DNA of 64,000 nucleotides from Ophiura sarsii. Lineage: Eukaryota > Echinodermata > Ophiuroidea > Amphilepidida > Ophiuridae. The notes beneath the pieces are model-generated. The model made no database searches. It saw nothing but the letters and a program-made list of their open reading frames with translations, and had not been told where the DNA came from. A program made the translations under genes and the position numbers. Of the stretch, positions 47,280-58,384 are shown piece by piece. Position 1 is the first letter of the stretch; each line of letters starts with the position of its first letter. The stretch lies in assembly GCA_035610835.1 (NCBI GenBank), contig CM069452.1:68668919-68732918 (forward strand), in the 5' to 3' direction.

Positions 47280-47905
47280 GCATAAGTTGCTAAATCTTTG
47301 ATTTGTTTTCTGAGAGCAACATAAAAGATTAAAAATATGTTTGTTATCTACGATAAAATAAATGTAACTAATGAAAGTAAATCGCAAATTTAATGAAAAA
47401 AAATTGCAAATTGAACATAGGCCTACCTTGAACATACCTTGAAAAGGTATGTTCAAGGATATGTAAATGTGCTAATTAATTACTTACTGCCCACTTACCC
47501 CAACTGGATTTCGTTTGGGGTAAGTTGACACGCTTGACTGATTTTGTTTTTTTTAACAAATGTGTAATATTTTAATCATAAATTATGTTGTTAATAAAAA
47601 ATAGGTTTAAATATTAAATTATCTATACAATATTAGAGTTTCAAGCAGTGCTTTTAAAATATAAATTGTCCCTAAAATTACAGTTTACCCACATATTCTT
47701 TGAGAAAGTTATTAATATTAATTATTTTGTTACAAACATTACATTTAGAATCAGTAATTCTATATTTGCTAGAAATATCACATTTAATTCCGTTTTACAA
47801 TGATTTTGAGCGGATTTGAGAAATTCCTAAGAATACATAATAGAAATATAGTGAGCAAAATTTACGCCGCCAAAAACAAAGTGAAACTGTGAAAGCAGAC
47901 TGCAG
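47280..47905. other. AT-rich spacer with a perfect 15-bp hairpin
   Basis: CCTTGAACATACCTT (47,426-47,440) and AAGGTATGTTCAAGG (47,444-47,458) form a stem with a 3-nt loop. Otherwise the spacer is AT-rich with no gene. A TTGGGGTAAGTTGACAC stretch near 47,515 echoes the repeats at 40,230-40,345. Confidence 0.6.
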
Positions 47906-48409
47906 CAGGGGTATGCCTCTGAGCTTGCCGATCGGGTCCACTTTTTAATTAAAATTTGGTCAGCATAGAACTGGTGGCGCTATACCGATCAGGCGTGATT
48001 ATAGCAGTCGCTGGCCACGCGTCTCCCAGACGACCCAATTATGTCAACGGGAGTGCACTATTTTGAATTATTTTTAACAGTCATCGCCCGGTTAACGATG
48101 ACAATTCTTCTAATTATGATGAATTTGTCAAAATGATAAGATTAACATTCGCGATTACGTGTTATTCATTACGTATTCAACATTTAGGTTTCACGTGGCC
48201 ACCATCGTCTATGTAAAACCACAACGCCCTCAATTCTATGCTGACCAAATATTACGTTAAACCTGGTTAAACACTGTTAAACGCGTTCAACGCTGGTCAC
48301 CGACACATTCCGATGATAACCATAGTTTATTTAATTTATGCAAACGGCACCGTTTTCGTTACGTGTGTTAGTATAGGAGTTACCTATCCCAAAATTAATA
48401 GTATCCCTG
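47906..48409. mobile_element. CAGGG-end transposon, copy 3 (504 bp)
   Basis: The element starts CAGGGGTATGCC and ends AATAGTATCCCTG. It is flanked by ACTGCAG at 47,899-47,905 and 48,410-48,416; counting the final G, an 8-bp GACTGCAG repeat is also possible. It has the same orientation as copy 1 and similar sequence throughout. The joined target does not look like a tRNA. Confidence 0.85.
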
Positions 48410-48882
48410 ACTGCAGACCAAGCAGACGACATTCATGACATTTATGAGAGTGCTATCATCGGTGATATCGCCGGGGCAGTGGCGTAATGCAATTATAGGC
48501 CCTAAGCTTATTTTCGGAACAGAAACACGACACTTTTACTGGCGCATGGGTGAGTTGCTGGACTTCTGAATATTAATTTTTATAGTTACGCATTCGGACG
48601 GTTCTCGATCGTGCAGTTCATGCAGTTACAGTACACGTAAATTGCTTCCCAACCTTTTATGTAGTTTAAACTAGATCAGTCCTACTCCTAGCAGGTGGCC
48701 GAATTGTCCAGCCCTGTCAAATTTGCCAGTGCACTGGCAAATATGCCCGCTAACTGGGCATATTTGCCAGTATTTACAGTTAATTAATCCAAAATTAGCG
48801 CTTCCACACAAAAAATGGCCTAGGCCTAGGCCTATTCTACCCTTCTAAGTTCTAAGTTCTTTATCAATTGTTTAACTCGATC
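48410..48882. other. Spacer with a 16-bp hairpin and TAGGCCTA repeats
   Basis: ACTGGCAAATATGCCC (48,733-48,748) and GGGCATATTTGCCAGT (48,756-48,771) form a perfect stem with a 7-nt loop. A GGCCTAGGCCTAGGCCTA run lies near 48,819-48,836. No gene is recognised. Confidence 0.6.
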
Positions 48883-49258
48883 TACCGTATTATCCCTATT
48901 AAGCGCCCATGCCCTTATAAGCGCCCACCCCAGTTTTTTCTCAATGATTACCAACAAACAATCCCTTATAACTTATAAGCGCCCACCTTTTCAATTACCG
49001 TAGCACTGTACAACAACATTTATCGCCACGGCGTCCTTCAGTAAAGCAAGCCTGGTTCGATCGCCGCCGCCTTGCTCTCCCCGATCCCACTAGGCACTTA
49101 ACTGCCATGCGTACAGTAGTGCTGATACCACTGCCTGTACAGCGAGTGGTTTTGAACATGCTCCATGATAAATTAATTTAAAAAAAGGTAACATAATAAG
49201 CGCCCACCCAAATTGACTTTGCTAACCGCCCTGGGCGCTTAATAGGGATAATACGGTA
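48883..49258. mobile_element. Mariner-like MITE (~376 bp) with 27-bp perfect TIRs
   Basis: TACCGTATTATCCCTATTAA continuing to GCGCCCA at 48,883-48,909 is perfectly inverted at 49,232-49,258. TA at both outer edges would be the target duplication of a Tc1/mariner-type element. Inside, AAGCGCCCACC words recur near both ends (48,918, 48,967 and 49,198). The interior is non-coding. Confidence 0.88.
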
Positions 49259-49423
49259 CCTTCAAAAAAATTCTTGGTTGCGTTTTGCCAGAAAAATGAT
49301 GAAATTTCAGTCATTTTGATTTTGTGACAAGTGGATATTTTCCCAGTAGGCCTATTTACATTAGGCCTAATCCAAAAGCCTCAACAAAAGGAGCGCTTCC
49401 ACACACAAAATGGCATCTTCTAT

Positions 49424-50460
49424 TAGGAGTGGGCTATTAGAGGGTCAGATTTAAGTCATAGTTTCAGGACATGCTCATCACCCCTTAGTTTGATGAGTTG
49501 ATGCGTACTGACACCAAATCTGAAGAAAAAAAATGAAAAAAGTGCGAAATTCGGACTGCTTTGGCCCAAAAAACACAAAAAGTCGGCCATTTTGGAAAAA
49601 ACAGTATTTTGATCATAGCTCAGTCATTTTTGGTCTAAATTATTTAATTCTGGTGGCAATACCCATGTTTTAGGGTACAAGGTTTCATTCTATGCTGGTT
49701 TTGTCTCGTATAACCCATTCGTTTTCTTGTATTAGCTGTTTTGGTCAAATTTGGACTGTGAGGGCGCTTTGCAAAAAAGTAGCCATCGCATTAATAAAAA
49801 TGAATTTGAATACATGGAATATGTTAAGAGTGTTTCAAAAAACATTCTCTGAAGATTTGAGCATGTTACCTTATTTCATTTTACCGTGGCATTCATTTCA
49901 AAATCACAAGAACGCGTTAAAGCACTTCCATAGGATAGTACAGGGGTCAACGAACTTTCGTTAGTGTGTGTTTCAATGGAGACGATTCAAAAACGTTCAA
50001 AATGGTGTAGTTTAAAAACAACAAATGGTATTTTGCTCAGATTTTCAGGAAATGCCTAAAATGTAACTAATGTCATGTTTCAACTTTAAAATTTGATATA
50101 CTTCGATGCGAAAGGTACTTTTTGAACAGCGCCCTCACAGGGCTATTTTTCACTAAAAATGCCATTTTCAGGAAAACGAAACATCGTCATGAGATAAAAG
50201 TTGCATAATATTATTCCTTGTCCCCACAAACATGGGTATTGCCACCAAAATGAAATTGATTGGACCAAAAATGATTGAGCTATGATCAAAATACTGTTTT
50301 TTCCAAAAAAACTGACTTTTTGTGTTTTTGGGCCAGAGCAGTCCGAATTTCGCACTTTTTTCAATTTTTTTTTCAAATTTGGTGTTAGTACGCATCAACT
50401 CATCAAACTAAGGGGTGATGAGCATGTCCTGAAACTATGACCTTCTATAGCCCACTCCTA
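49424..50460. mobile_element. TIR element (~1.04 kb) with ~280+ bp arms
   Basis: The left arm runs from TAGGAGTGGGCTAT (49,424) through GACATGCTCATCACCCCTTA, GTGCGAAATTCGGACTGCT and CAGTATTTTGATCATAGCTC to ACCCATGTTTTAGGG (about 49,675). The right arm is its inverse from about 50,210 to 50,460, ending ATAGCCCACTCCTA. Inner GTGAGGGCGCT/AGCGCCCTCAC (49,758 and 50,129) extend the pairing. CTTCTAT at 49,417-49,423 and 50,461-50,467 is a likely 7-bp target duplication. No transposase is visible. A 90-codon frame at 49,692-49,964 has no motif. Confidence 0.85.
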
Positions 50461-50869
50461 CTTCTATCCTTCTTCCCGTAAGGCTCATGAAAGTCAATTG
50501 CGAGTTTCCCGTTACTTTATTTTTCCAAAGTGATGAGGCGACTTTTTCATTATTCATTAGGGGCCTAGGCCTATTCATTATTTGATCAGATTTCATTATT
50601 GACTGGTAGCCAGCGAGTCGGGGGAAACGGTTAACCCCGATGTTTTTTTGCAGAAACGAATAGGCCTAGGCCTAAATCTTACTAAATGCATCAAAATAAT
50701 GTTCACGGAAGGTAGGTTTACGATTTAAAAAGCCTTGTTTATGAGCCTAGTTCTCAAAATTCATATTTTAAGAAAGTTGAAAAATGTGTTCAAATTGATA
50801 AAACTGGCAACAATTGTGTTTAAAAATAAATAATGATTTTTTTACGAAATCTTGAAATTTTGACGCGGG

Positions 50870-51560
50870 TGAAAAAAGTGTCCCACCACAAACCCTCTCC
50901 CCAGGGCCATTACTATTCGCCACCACAAACCCCTGCCCTCCACCACAACCCCTCCCAACCACTAACCCCCTCCCCAACCACAAACACCCTCCCTATCACT
51001 ATACTCCCTCCCAACCACAAATACCATCCCCCATCACTAAGGCCAAATAAAAAAACCACCAGTTTCTCGTCCGGGCTTTTTGAAAAAAAGGAAGGAGGAG
51101 GCCCTTTTTTCTTCTTTATTTCTTCTTTTCAAAATGGTGGATCCAAAATGGCGGACTGATTTTCCACAAAAAAACACTTCCGCTTTGGACCTTTTTCCAG
51201 TTGCTGTTGTGTCTTAAATGACAGCCACCTTTTCTAACACCGTTTTCTGACTTGTATTGGCTACAACTTTGTTGAAAACAAAAAGAAAGACAAAATACAG
51301 ATGTTTATAAATTTATTTGACTTAACATTGAAAAAAACCGATACCATTTTTGGTTAAAAAAGTGTTGTGGGGTTTTTAAAAAAAAGAAGAAAAAAAAGAA
51401 AAGAAAAAAAGAGGAGGCGGCCGGCAAAAAGGAAGCGGGCGGGGACGAGAAACTGGTATTTTTTAAAATTTGGCCTAACCCCTTCCCAATCACAAACACC
51501 CTCCCTATACCCCACCTCACACCAAACTCCCCCTATTACAAAATCACATGGTATCGATTA
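50870..51560. repeat. C/A-rich low-complexity blocks around an inverted pair
   Basis: CCACCACAAACCCCT/CCCTCCCAACCACAAA-type DNA lies at 50,880-51,040 and again at 51,478-51,540. Between them ACCAGTTTCTCGTCC (51,058-51,072) is perfectly inverted as GGACGAGAAACTGGT (51,443-51,457). Next to each lie GGCCAAAT (51,041) and ATTTGGCC (51,469). A purine-rich GGAAGGAGGAGGCCC stretch faces GAGGAGGCGGCCGGC. This may be a small TIR element of about 430 bp inserted in C/A-rich DNA. Local frames on both strands are low complexity. Confidence 0.6.
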
Positions 51561-52608
51561 TCGTTGTGCCGCCCACGCCCATCACTACAAAAACTTTTTC
51601 ACAATAGACAACACTTTTGCTTGATGCTGAATGGATGTTTCTGACACACCCCTTGTATTTCATTGGCCACTCCAAGTATTCATTTAGGCTAGTGGATCCA
51701 CCCAGATATAGTGCTGGGAGATATCAAGCCTCTTAGTCTCAAACCCAAAATCACAAAATGTTCTTCATCTCTTCAAGGGAGCTCATACCTAAATAGGTAT
51801 CGCGACACGCTATCGTCGCGATCAATCAAAGTTGAGTACGACAATAGTTCCTATTTGGCGGGAAAAAGAGTTATTTTTTGACGGTTTATGATACAATTTT
51901 TCACTAATATGTTGTGTTTGAAATGTGTAGTTGATGTTCTGACATTTAAACTAGGTGATTTGAGGTCAATTTTAATTTCACGGACCGATTTACACACGCG
52001 GTGATATCCAGACCGGAGACCGAATTTAGGTAGGCATATCACTACGTTGTTATGCGGCGGCTTATAGCAAAAAAAGTGCACGAGAAAGTTTGCTTCATAT
52101 TGAGATATGTTGTAGATTACCCTTGTGAGTAAAACATATCAAAATTTCATTGAAATTTTATGGCTAATTTAGAAACTAGAGCCATTTAAGTAAGCCTTTC
52201 CTAACAGTAAAGTCTATGGAGAGCGTCTTGGTGCTGTGCTCCCTCAACAAGTATAATAAGCTTAGCTCAGGATGGCTGACTCAGTCTTTCTATTTTATCT
52301 TAGTATAGTATTTCCCTAGATAGGCTGGTTTTTGCTGCGAAGTCCCTACCATAGTCAAATGGTACATTTTCTGAAAGGAAATTTGATGAGGAATCCAAAT
52401 TGTTGACTCTTCTGAATGGGTTTGGGTTAAAATGTTTCAATATTCAAAAAAAGTTATTTTGGGGACTTTCTTTGCCCTGTATGGCTTTAAGGACACCCTG
52501 TATATGAGTTCGAAAAGTGAATAGTTAGTTTAAATTTTAAGCTTTCAAAGCATTTTAGTTTTGCTAGGGCTAGGGCTGATAGTTGTGGAAATATTCTAAT
52601 TTCGAACT
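51561..52608. other. Unassigned unique-looking DNA
   Basis: I see no gene or repeat here that I can support. A small TATCGCGACACGCTATCGTC palindrome-like stretch lies near 51,799. Confidence 0.45.
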
Positions 52609-53221
52609 CAATTGGTGTCACAGGCTGAAAAAGTAGGCAATACGGAAAGCTCCTTGCCGGGAAATTTTAGCATTTGGAGGGAAATGTTACTCTTCCATTA
52701 AGAAATGCATTCCATTTTGGAGGGAAATTTGGAATCGCTTGCCGGGAAAAAACCATTTTTTCAGGCCATGATTGGTGTCAAAATTCATCGATTAGTGATG
52801 TAACACAACACATGGTCTTGTGTGTCAATCGTGTAAGCAGTGACAGTACTCACAGTGACACACCAAAATGTTTTCTTTTATATAGTAAAAGTATGTTGTC
52901 TTTTTTCACATTTCAACAGGATCCCAGTTTGATATATGATGAAGGTAAACATACTGGCTTCAACCATTACATATCAAGATAGTAAAGCTGAGCAAGACAT
53001 GCATATGGTAAGGCAACGGAAAATCTACACGGAAAAATGATACTTGTAATGATATATTCAAGTTTATGTACCCAACAAGGTTAGGATAAGATATACGAAC
53101 ACCCTCCCTGTGTTCCTTTATTCTGATGTCTACACTGGAAAAGAATCTGAACATGAAATGTTTATCATAGGTGGCAGAAGCATAGGGTCACAAGGGGTCC
53201 TGACCCACCTAAATCATCCCC

Positions 53222-53620
53222 TCCCAGTGGCGGCACCAAGGGGAGGGGGGGGGGGGGCAGAAAAAAATCTTGCCCTCCAATTTTTTTCTTCAATTTAGTT
53301 AAAATAAGAAGAAAAAATAGACAATTTAAGCATAAAAAGGCAATTTTTTTTCCGCGATGTGCGCACATTTTCTTACTTAATAAGGTTTAATTAGACCAAA
53401 TGTTGTCAATATCAGCATAAAACGGCTAAATTTTGCGCGCAAGCGCCCATTTTCATACCAAATTAGTTAGTATTAGACAAAATTTGAAAAATGTAAGCGT
53501 AAAATGGCAAAAAAATGTGATGCGCGCAAGCGTGCATCATTTTTTTCATGCCACCCTAAAAAAAATCTTGCCCCCCCCATTTGCATCCCCAAATTTATGA
53601 GGCTGGTGTCACTGCACTGC
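53222..53620. mobile_element. Possible small TIR element (AGTGGCGGCACCA end)
   Basis: CAGTGGCGGCACCAAGGGGA with a G-run begins at about 53,226. TGGTGTCACTGCACTG with C-runs closes near 53,620 and is a weak inverse. Between them ATCTTGCCCTCC/ATCTTGCCCCCC and GCGCGCAAGCG words repeat. Similar CGCCACTG ends occur near 36,200 and 45,630. The boundaries are uncertain. Confidence 0.4.
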
Positions 53621-53725
53621 CCCCTCCCTAAATTCTGATTCTCCACCAACACTGAAGCTTATTGCCATACTCTAGTACTATATGGCTCATTCCATGAAGT
53701 TGGGGCATATTATGTGACATCCAAG

Positions 53726-54308
53726 CAGGCCTTCACGTTTGAGGCGTGCGAGTGCGATCGCACGCCATCGCACGCCTGAAATGGTTTCGAGAAGAGCGAT
53801 TTATTGCACGCCTAAAAAAAAAAAATTAAAAAAAATTAAAAATTTTTTTCTTCTTCTTTTTCTTAAGTCAAAAATAGGACCTTAGACGACTCGTATTTGA
53901 CCCTTAATAACCCACATAATACCTCTTGCCCCACACCATTAGGGATAATAACTCCTAACCTAAGATCTTATACTAAATTATTCTTATCAAAAGTATGATT
54001 TTTTCAACACTGAAAATGAAAGTGTATATACATACATTAACATACAGGTTTACTTGTCTTAACAGTTAGCCCCAGGAATGGCAAATCTACCTTATTTTGT
54101 TGTTGATTAATGTAGATTAATTACCCGGGACTCGCTCCCAACCTTACGCCATGTGCAGTTTGTTTTGATTCCACGATCCCGATTTGGTCATAAAACAGCA
54201 CACCTAATTTTTTTGAGGAGTGCAATTTATGGCACACCTACAGCACACCTCAATGTTTTGAGGAGTGCGATTTAAAGCACACCTTCAATTTTCAAACGTG
54301 AAGGCCTG
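53726..54308. mobile_element. hAT-like MITE (583 bp)
   Basis: CAGGCCTTCACGTTTGA (53,726-53,742) is perfectly inverted at 54,292-54,308. CCAAG lies directly outside both ends (53,721-53,725 and 54,309-54,313). CAGGC-type ends with subterminal GAGGCGTGCGAGTGCGATCG/GAGGAGTGCGATTTAAAGC repeats fit hAT. hAT elements usually give 8-bp duplications, whereas only 5 bp match here. The interior is AT-rich and non-coding. Confidence 0.75.
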
Positions 54309-54465
54309 CCAAGTGAAATTTTCAAAATGGATATTTTCCAACTCTTTCTTCTTTTTTAGGTTCTACATTTACCAAAGTCCAATGTAGAACTTTTTTTTTT
54401 AATGTAACATTTGGTGTAAAATAACCGCACATGTTCAACAGTTGGATGACATTTCCAAAAATCCT

Positions 54466-56964
54466 GATGCTACATGGACACCATTTCCCATTTTCTAATA
54501 AATTAGCTTAAGATGTGGGCCAAGTTTCTATACTTCAATTAACTACTTGGAACCACAAATACATGAAAAGAAACCAGATTTGTCTAGGTTGAACATAACT
54601 TAACGAACAAGACATCGTAGATTAACTGTTTTATGTAAAAACTCATTGAAAAGTGACTCTTTATTTTGCAATTTGTATAATGAATTTAAATAAAGTACAT
54701 ATCAATATTTGTTTGATGTAAAGTACTCTATAAACCATGCACATTGATTACATTATAGTCATAAAGTAAGTATATGAAGTATTATTTACCTGTATAATGT
54801 TATAAAATGCACTACCGATGCTACATGGACACCGCGTCTTGTAACATTGTTAATAATAAGACTATTCATACTGTTACAATTATTTGAGTGTGAATGGTTT
54901 GTCTACTTGTTCATCATATCAAGTAGATACACAGAGTGAATTGCTTGAAATTTATCTAAACACTGTTCATGTAAAATTTACCTTTTCTGTGTACTTAAGT
55001 ATTACGATGCTACATGGACACCGTGCCCTAAAATATTTGGAACAGCTTGAACAGGTGCATCTTTTTCAGATCAATAGAGAGGATGTACTATGATGTTAAC
55101 TTTTTATGTTATAAGCACACAATAAAATTAATAACATGGATTGTAAAACTACAAATTACACAAAAAGATAACCTGCCATGAAGCATAAAACATAATTACC
55201 TATGATACACATACACCATTTCTTACAATTACACAATAACAATACACCCATGGCCTGAAAAAATGTTTTTTTCCCAGCAAGCGATTCCAAATTTCCCTCC
55301 AAAATGGAATGCATAAATTTCTTAATGAAAGAGTAACATTTCCCTCCAAATGCCAAATTTCCCCTCCAAATGCTCAAATTTCCCGGCAAGGAGCTTTCCG
55401 TATTGCCTACTTTTCAGCCTGTGAATACACCATTGATCAAAGCAACTTAAGATGTCCACTGAAACAAACTTCATGCAGTGTTGTTCTTAAAGTACACTTT
55501 GTGATCTTAGTCTTTCTGATTGAACCATCCTCTATTATTGATAAAGATGATTGAAAAGTTTGATCACTTAAAAAGTCAGTTTGCAAAAAAATAATTTAAT
55601 TGCCATGATGGATTTCTTTGGAAAGGTACTAGTTTTTGAAAATGATGGGTTCCTTGTCTTCATCTCCATAAATTCCAGGACGATAGAACTGTCTTCTGAA
55701 TTAATGTCAAGAACCTGCAAAGTAAAACAAATGAACCCTATGGCTTAGTATCTTCATGGAACATTGTGTATTGATATTTGAGTAGATTATTTATTCATGT
55801 TGCACTTTTTGTGTTGCAGGAAATTATTTATATTAAAATCATGCTGGAGTATTTCATTTATTATTCATTTAACATGAAAAAGAATAGCAAAGGATAGAGA
55901 ACTTAAATGATTTACAAATATTTGTTTTATTTATAGTAAATAAAACTAAAATAAGGGAATGTTTATTGTGAATTCAGTGAAATGCTAATGGAAATGGTGT
56001 CCATGTAGCATTGTGTATTAATATATTTCATTAGATATACATCTCTCATAATGCCTTTTTTTCTGTAAAGTGTAGTAAAATGTAGGCAATGTTTTGAATG
56101 TTTTGGGTGATGGATAATTTTGAATGGGGTAATTGTTTTAGTCTAATTAGGCACATTTATGAAATGCTACATGGACATGGTGTCCATGTAGCATCGTATT
56201 GGTAAGCTATATTATTAGCATTAAAAGAGCAAAAACTAATTCATTATTAACTTCAAAACTTATTAATGATGTGATTCTACAAAAAAATTACAATTTCAAC
56301 GAACTATAACGATACCCAATGCAAAATATTGCCCATGCTATGCCCGATGCTATATGGACGCCAAATTATTATGGCGTCCGTGACTCAAAATTAATATCAT
56401 TTATAACATGAAAAGAAATTCTGATTCAGTGTTTCCCTTTCAATAAAAATGCATTAATAAATACAGACATACAAGCAACAATAAGAAATAATTACAATCG
56501 CACTTACCATTCACAAAACTATCCAATGTTTACATTTTGATGCTACATAAAAGTCCCGATGCTACAACGGGACACCAGCGACTGAAACCTTGATAAAACT
56601 AGCCTACATGTGGCAAATTGCAAACAAACCTGATAGCTATTGACCTCTATCCTTACAAAAGAAATATGGAATGTTTTATTTATCTCCGGGGGGGGGGGGG
56701 GGATTCCCACAAATTGCATAGGATGTTTATCACGATGCTACATTTTATGGTTAGGACACCATGCACACGGCACGGTATACTTTTTTATGAATATATGGAA
56801 TGGTCTTCATGAAATTTATTCTCATTTGCAATAGTTTTCAATTGATAAATGCTCTTAATTTTGGAAAATAATTTAAAAATGTATTATAGAGAACTACCCC
56901 CATTCAGCAATGAAAACTCCCGATGCTACACTTGTATATTTTGTGGACACCGTGCGTAGCATCG
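54466..56964. repeat. Dispersed 17-mer array GATGCTACATGGACACC (~10 copies)
   Basis: Exact or near-exact copies lie at 54,466, 54,817 and 55,006 (+). They continue at 55,996 (-, one mismatch), 56,163 (+, partial) paired with 56,179 (-), and 56,346 (+, two mismatches). At 56,558, 56,734 and 56,922 (+) the halves GATGCTACA and GGACACC are separated by 3, 11 and 14 nt instead of 1. A lone GATGCTACAT lies at 56,539, a lone inverse GCGTAGCATC at 56,955, and a decayed inverse CATGGAACATTGTGTATT near 55,755. Flanking sequence is not alike. Many neighbouring copies are about 165-195 bp apart. Confidence 0.9.
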
Positions 56965-57652
56965 GAAAGGCAATTTCATGTTGCTTGGGTGATAAATCAG
57001 TCCAGCGTGACGAGGTGTTTTGGTCATTAAACTATGAATACATGTATCTTTATACGACGTGTGAACACAGTGTCACGAGTATATTGGATTCGTTAGCTTA
57101 AATCTGGTAAAATTGGCTCCGAATAGAAAGCAGCAAGTGTTATGTAGTGATTTGTCTGTTACAACCTTTTATTTTTTGTCAGTCCCGACCCCTTTTCCGG
57201 AAAAGTAAGGCAATTGGAATCCCACAAAATGGATTATGTGCTGTGTTAGGTTGACATCCAGTGCTGCGACGATCATGCGGTCAAAAATATGGTTGAAGAA
57301 CTTTGTGTTTTGACGTGTTTTGTTGACTTGCAATGTATTTTATTAATCAAATCGATTTCCAAGCAATTCTATGATAGTTTTGCTTACATAAAACTCATAT
57401 TAATTGTTGTGTTTTCCATGTCACGTTTTTTAGCAAAAATGGTCTTGGACACCACCTCATTTTTTTTTTTTTTTTTCAAGGAAGGGTCGATTTTTATTAT
57501 TTTTTTCATGGCTCAATACTATAACCTAGTACTGTTTTTGGACACTAATTTTTTTTTGATATACACATAGAGTAAAACAGTTTATAAGCTGCCTAAAGTA
57601 CCAAATTCTGCTATTTTAACAAATACCCCAACTTCATGGAATGAGCCATATA

Positions 57653-58330
57653 CTAACCGATAAAAATGTTGGATTACGATTAATCCGGATGTATGTTGTA
57701 AAAGAAACATTTGGTGTAATTATTTTCCTCTAATGTGCAAAAATCACATGAACAATGGAAAACACTCAACAACAAAAATTGATACTTTCATACATAAAAA
57801 CAAAGGCGTTGTAGAAAATGGTCTTATAGTTAAATTAATGCATCATCAAGAATCTGTAAATCGGGGTGTTTGTCATGTGATAATGGGAACAATTATAGAA
57901 GACACATTGAAATTTAGATGACTGATGGTGACTGACACTTGACGATAACTTAATAAACAAAAGTTTGAAACGTCTAATTTCTTTAGTCATACTGACCTAG
58001 CCGTATTCATCTGTACAGTGAAATTTAGGCCAAAGTTGAAATCTTTGCCAAAAAAAGTTCCAAATATCTGAATTTCACCCGTTTTTTGCTTATAAGTGAG
58101 GGAAATGATGTTTCTAACATATACTATTAGATTCGGACCATACAATGCAGATTTTTTCAAAATGGCGATTTTAACAAATTGAAAGGTGGCAACCCCCCAC
58201 CCTAACCTCGGACGCTGACGGCTTACCCTACCCCTTTGGTATCCTCATTTTCCTTTCGTCAACATGAGCGCAAGCGATGTAAAAGCGATCACCTTGACGC
58301 CCTAGGTCACTGTCCTTTGTCCTCTGTTTT
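57653..58330. repeat. Ancient duplicated segment, copy 1 (pairs with 63,700-63,985)
   Basis: From about 58,003, TATTCATCTGTACAGTGAAA, AAAAAAAGTTCCAAA, TTGAAAGGTGGCAACC, GGCTTACCCTACCC, ATGAGCGCAAGCGATGTAAA and CCCTAGGTCACTGTCCTTTG match 63,700-63,985 in order with moderate divergence. Bases 57,653-58,000 have no assignment. The segment holds no open coding frame in both copies, so it is a dispersed repeat and not a gene family. Confidence 0.8.
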
Positions 58331-58384
58331 AAAAGACCAAAACAGGACTTCCCCGGACCCTGTCAGGTCTATGACACTAACACA

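Larger units (their letters stand above)
52609..55435. mobile_element. Inverted-repeat pair 'A' (~165-bp arms, 2.8 kb apart)
   Basis: The left arm at 52,609-52,770 contains CAATTGGTGT, AAGTAGGCAATACGGAAAGC, TTGGAGGGAAATGTTACTC and TTTTTCAGGCCATG. The inverse is at 55,249-55,435. The right arm has a partial duplication of its CTCCAAATGC step. The arms are very similar, so this looks like a non-autonomous TIR element of about 2.83 kb. It overlaps but does not contain pair 'B' (53,679-57,652), so at least one pair has been rearranged. Confidence 0.65.
53679..57652. mobile_element. TIR unit 'B' (3,974 bp) with 27-bp perfect ends and internal 17-mer array
   Basis: TATATGGCTCATTCCATGAA continuing to GTTGGGG (53,679-53,705) is perfectly inverted at 57,626-57,652. 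Internal related words flank it (ACATTTGGTGTAA at 54,407 and 57,707). It contains a nested hAT-like MITE (53,726-54,308), the right arm of pair A, and about ten copies of GATGCTACATGGACACC. No transposase frame is visible; the longest frames are about 70-90 codons without motifs. I infer a large non-autonomous transposon. Confidence 0.65.

Noticed and set aside
54466..56964. CRISPR-like interpretation of the dispersed 17-mer
   Set aside because: The copies are in both orientations, spacing varies, halves separate, and the host is a eukaryote.
56910..57101. 63-codon frame starting MKTPDATLVYFVDTVRS
   Set aside because: Its start is formed by the dispersed 17-mer itself. There is no domain and no support for translation.
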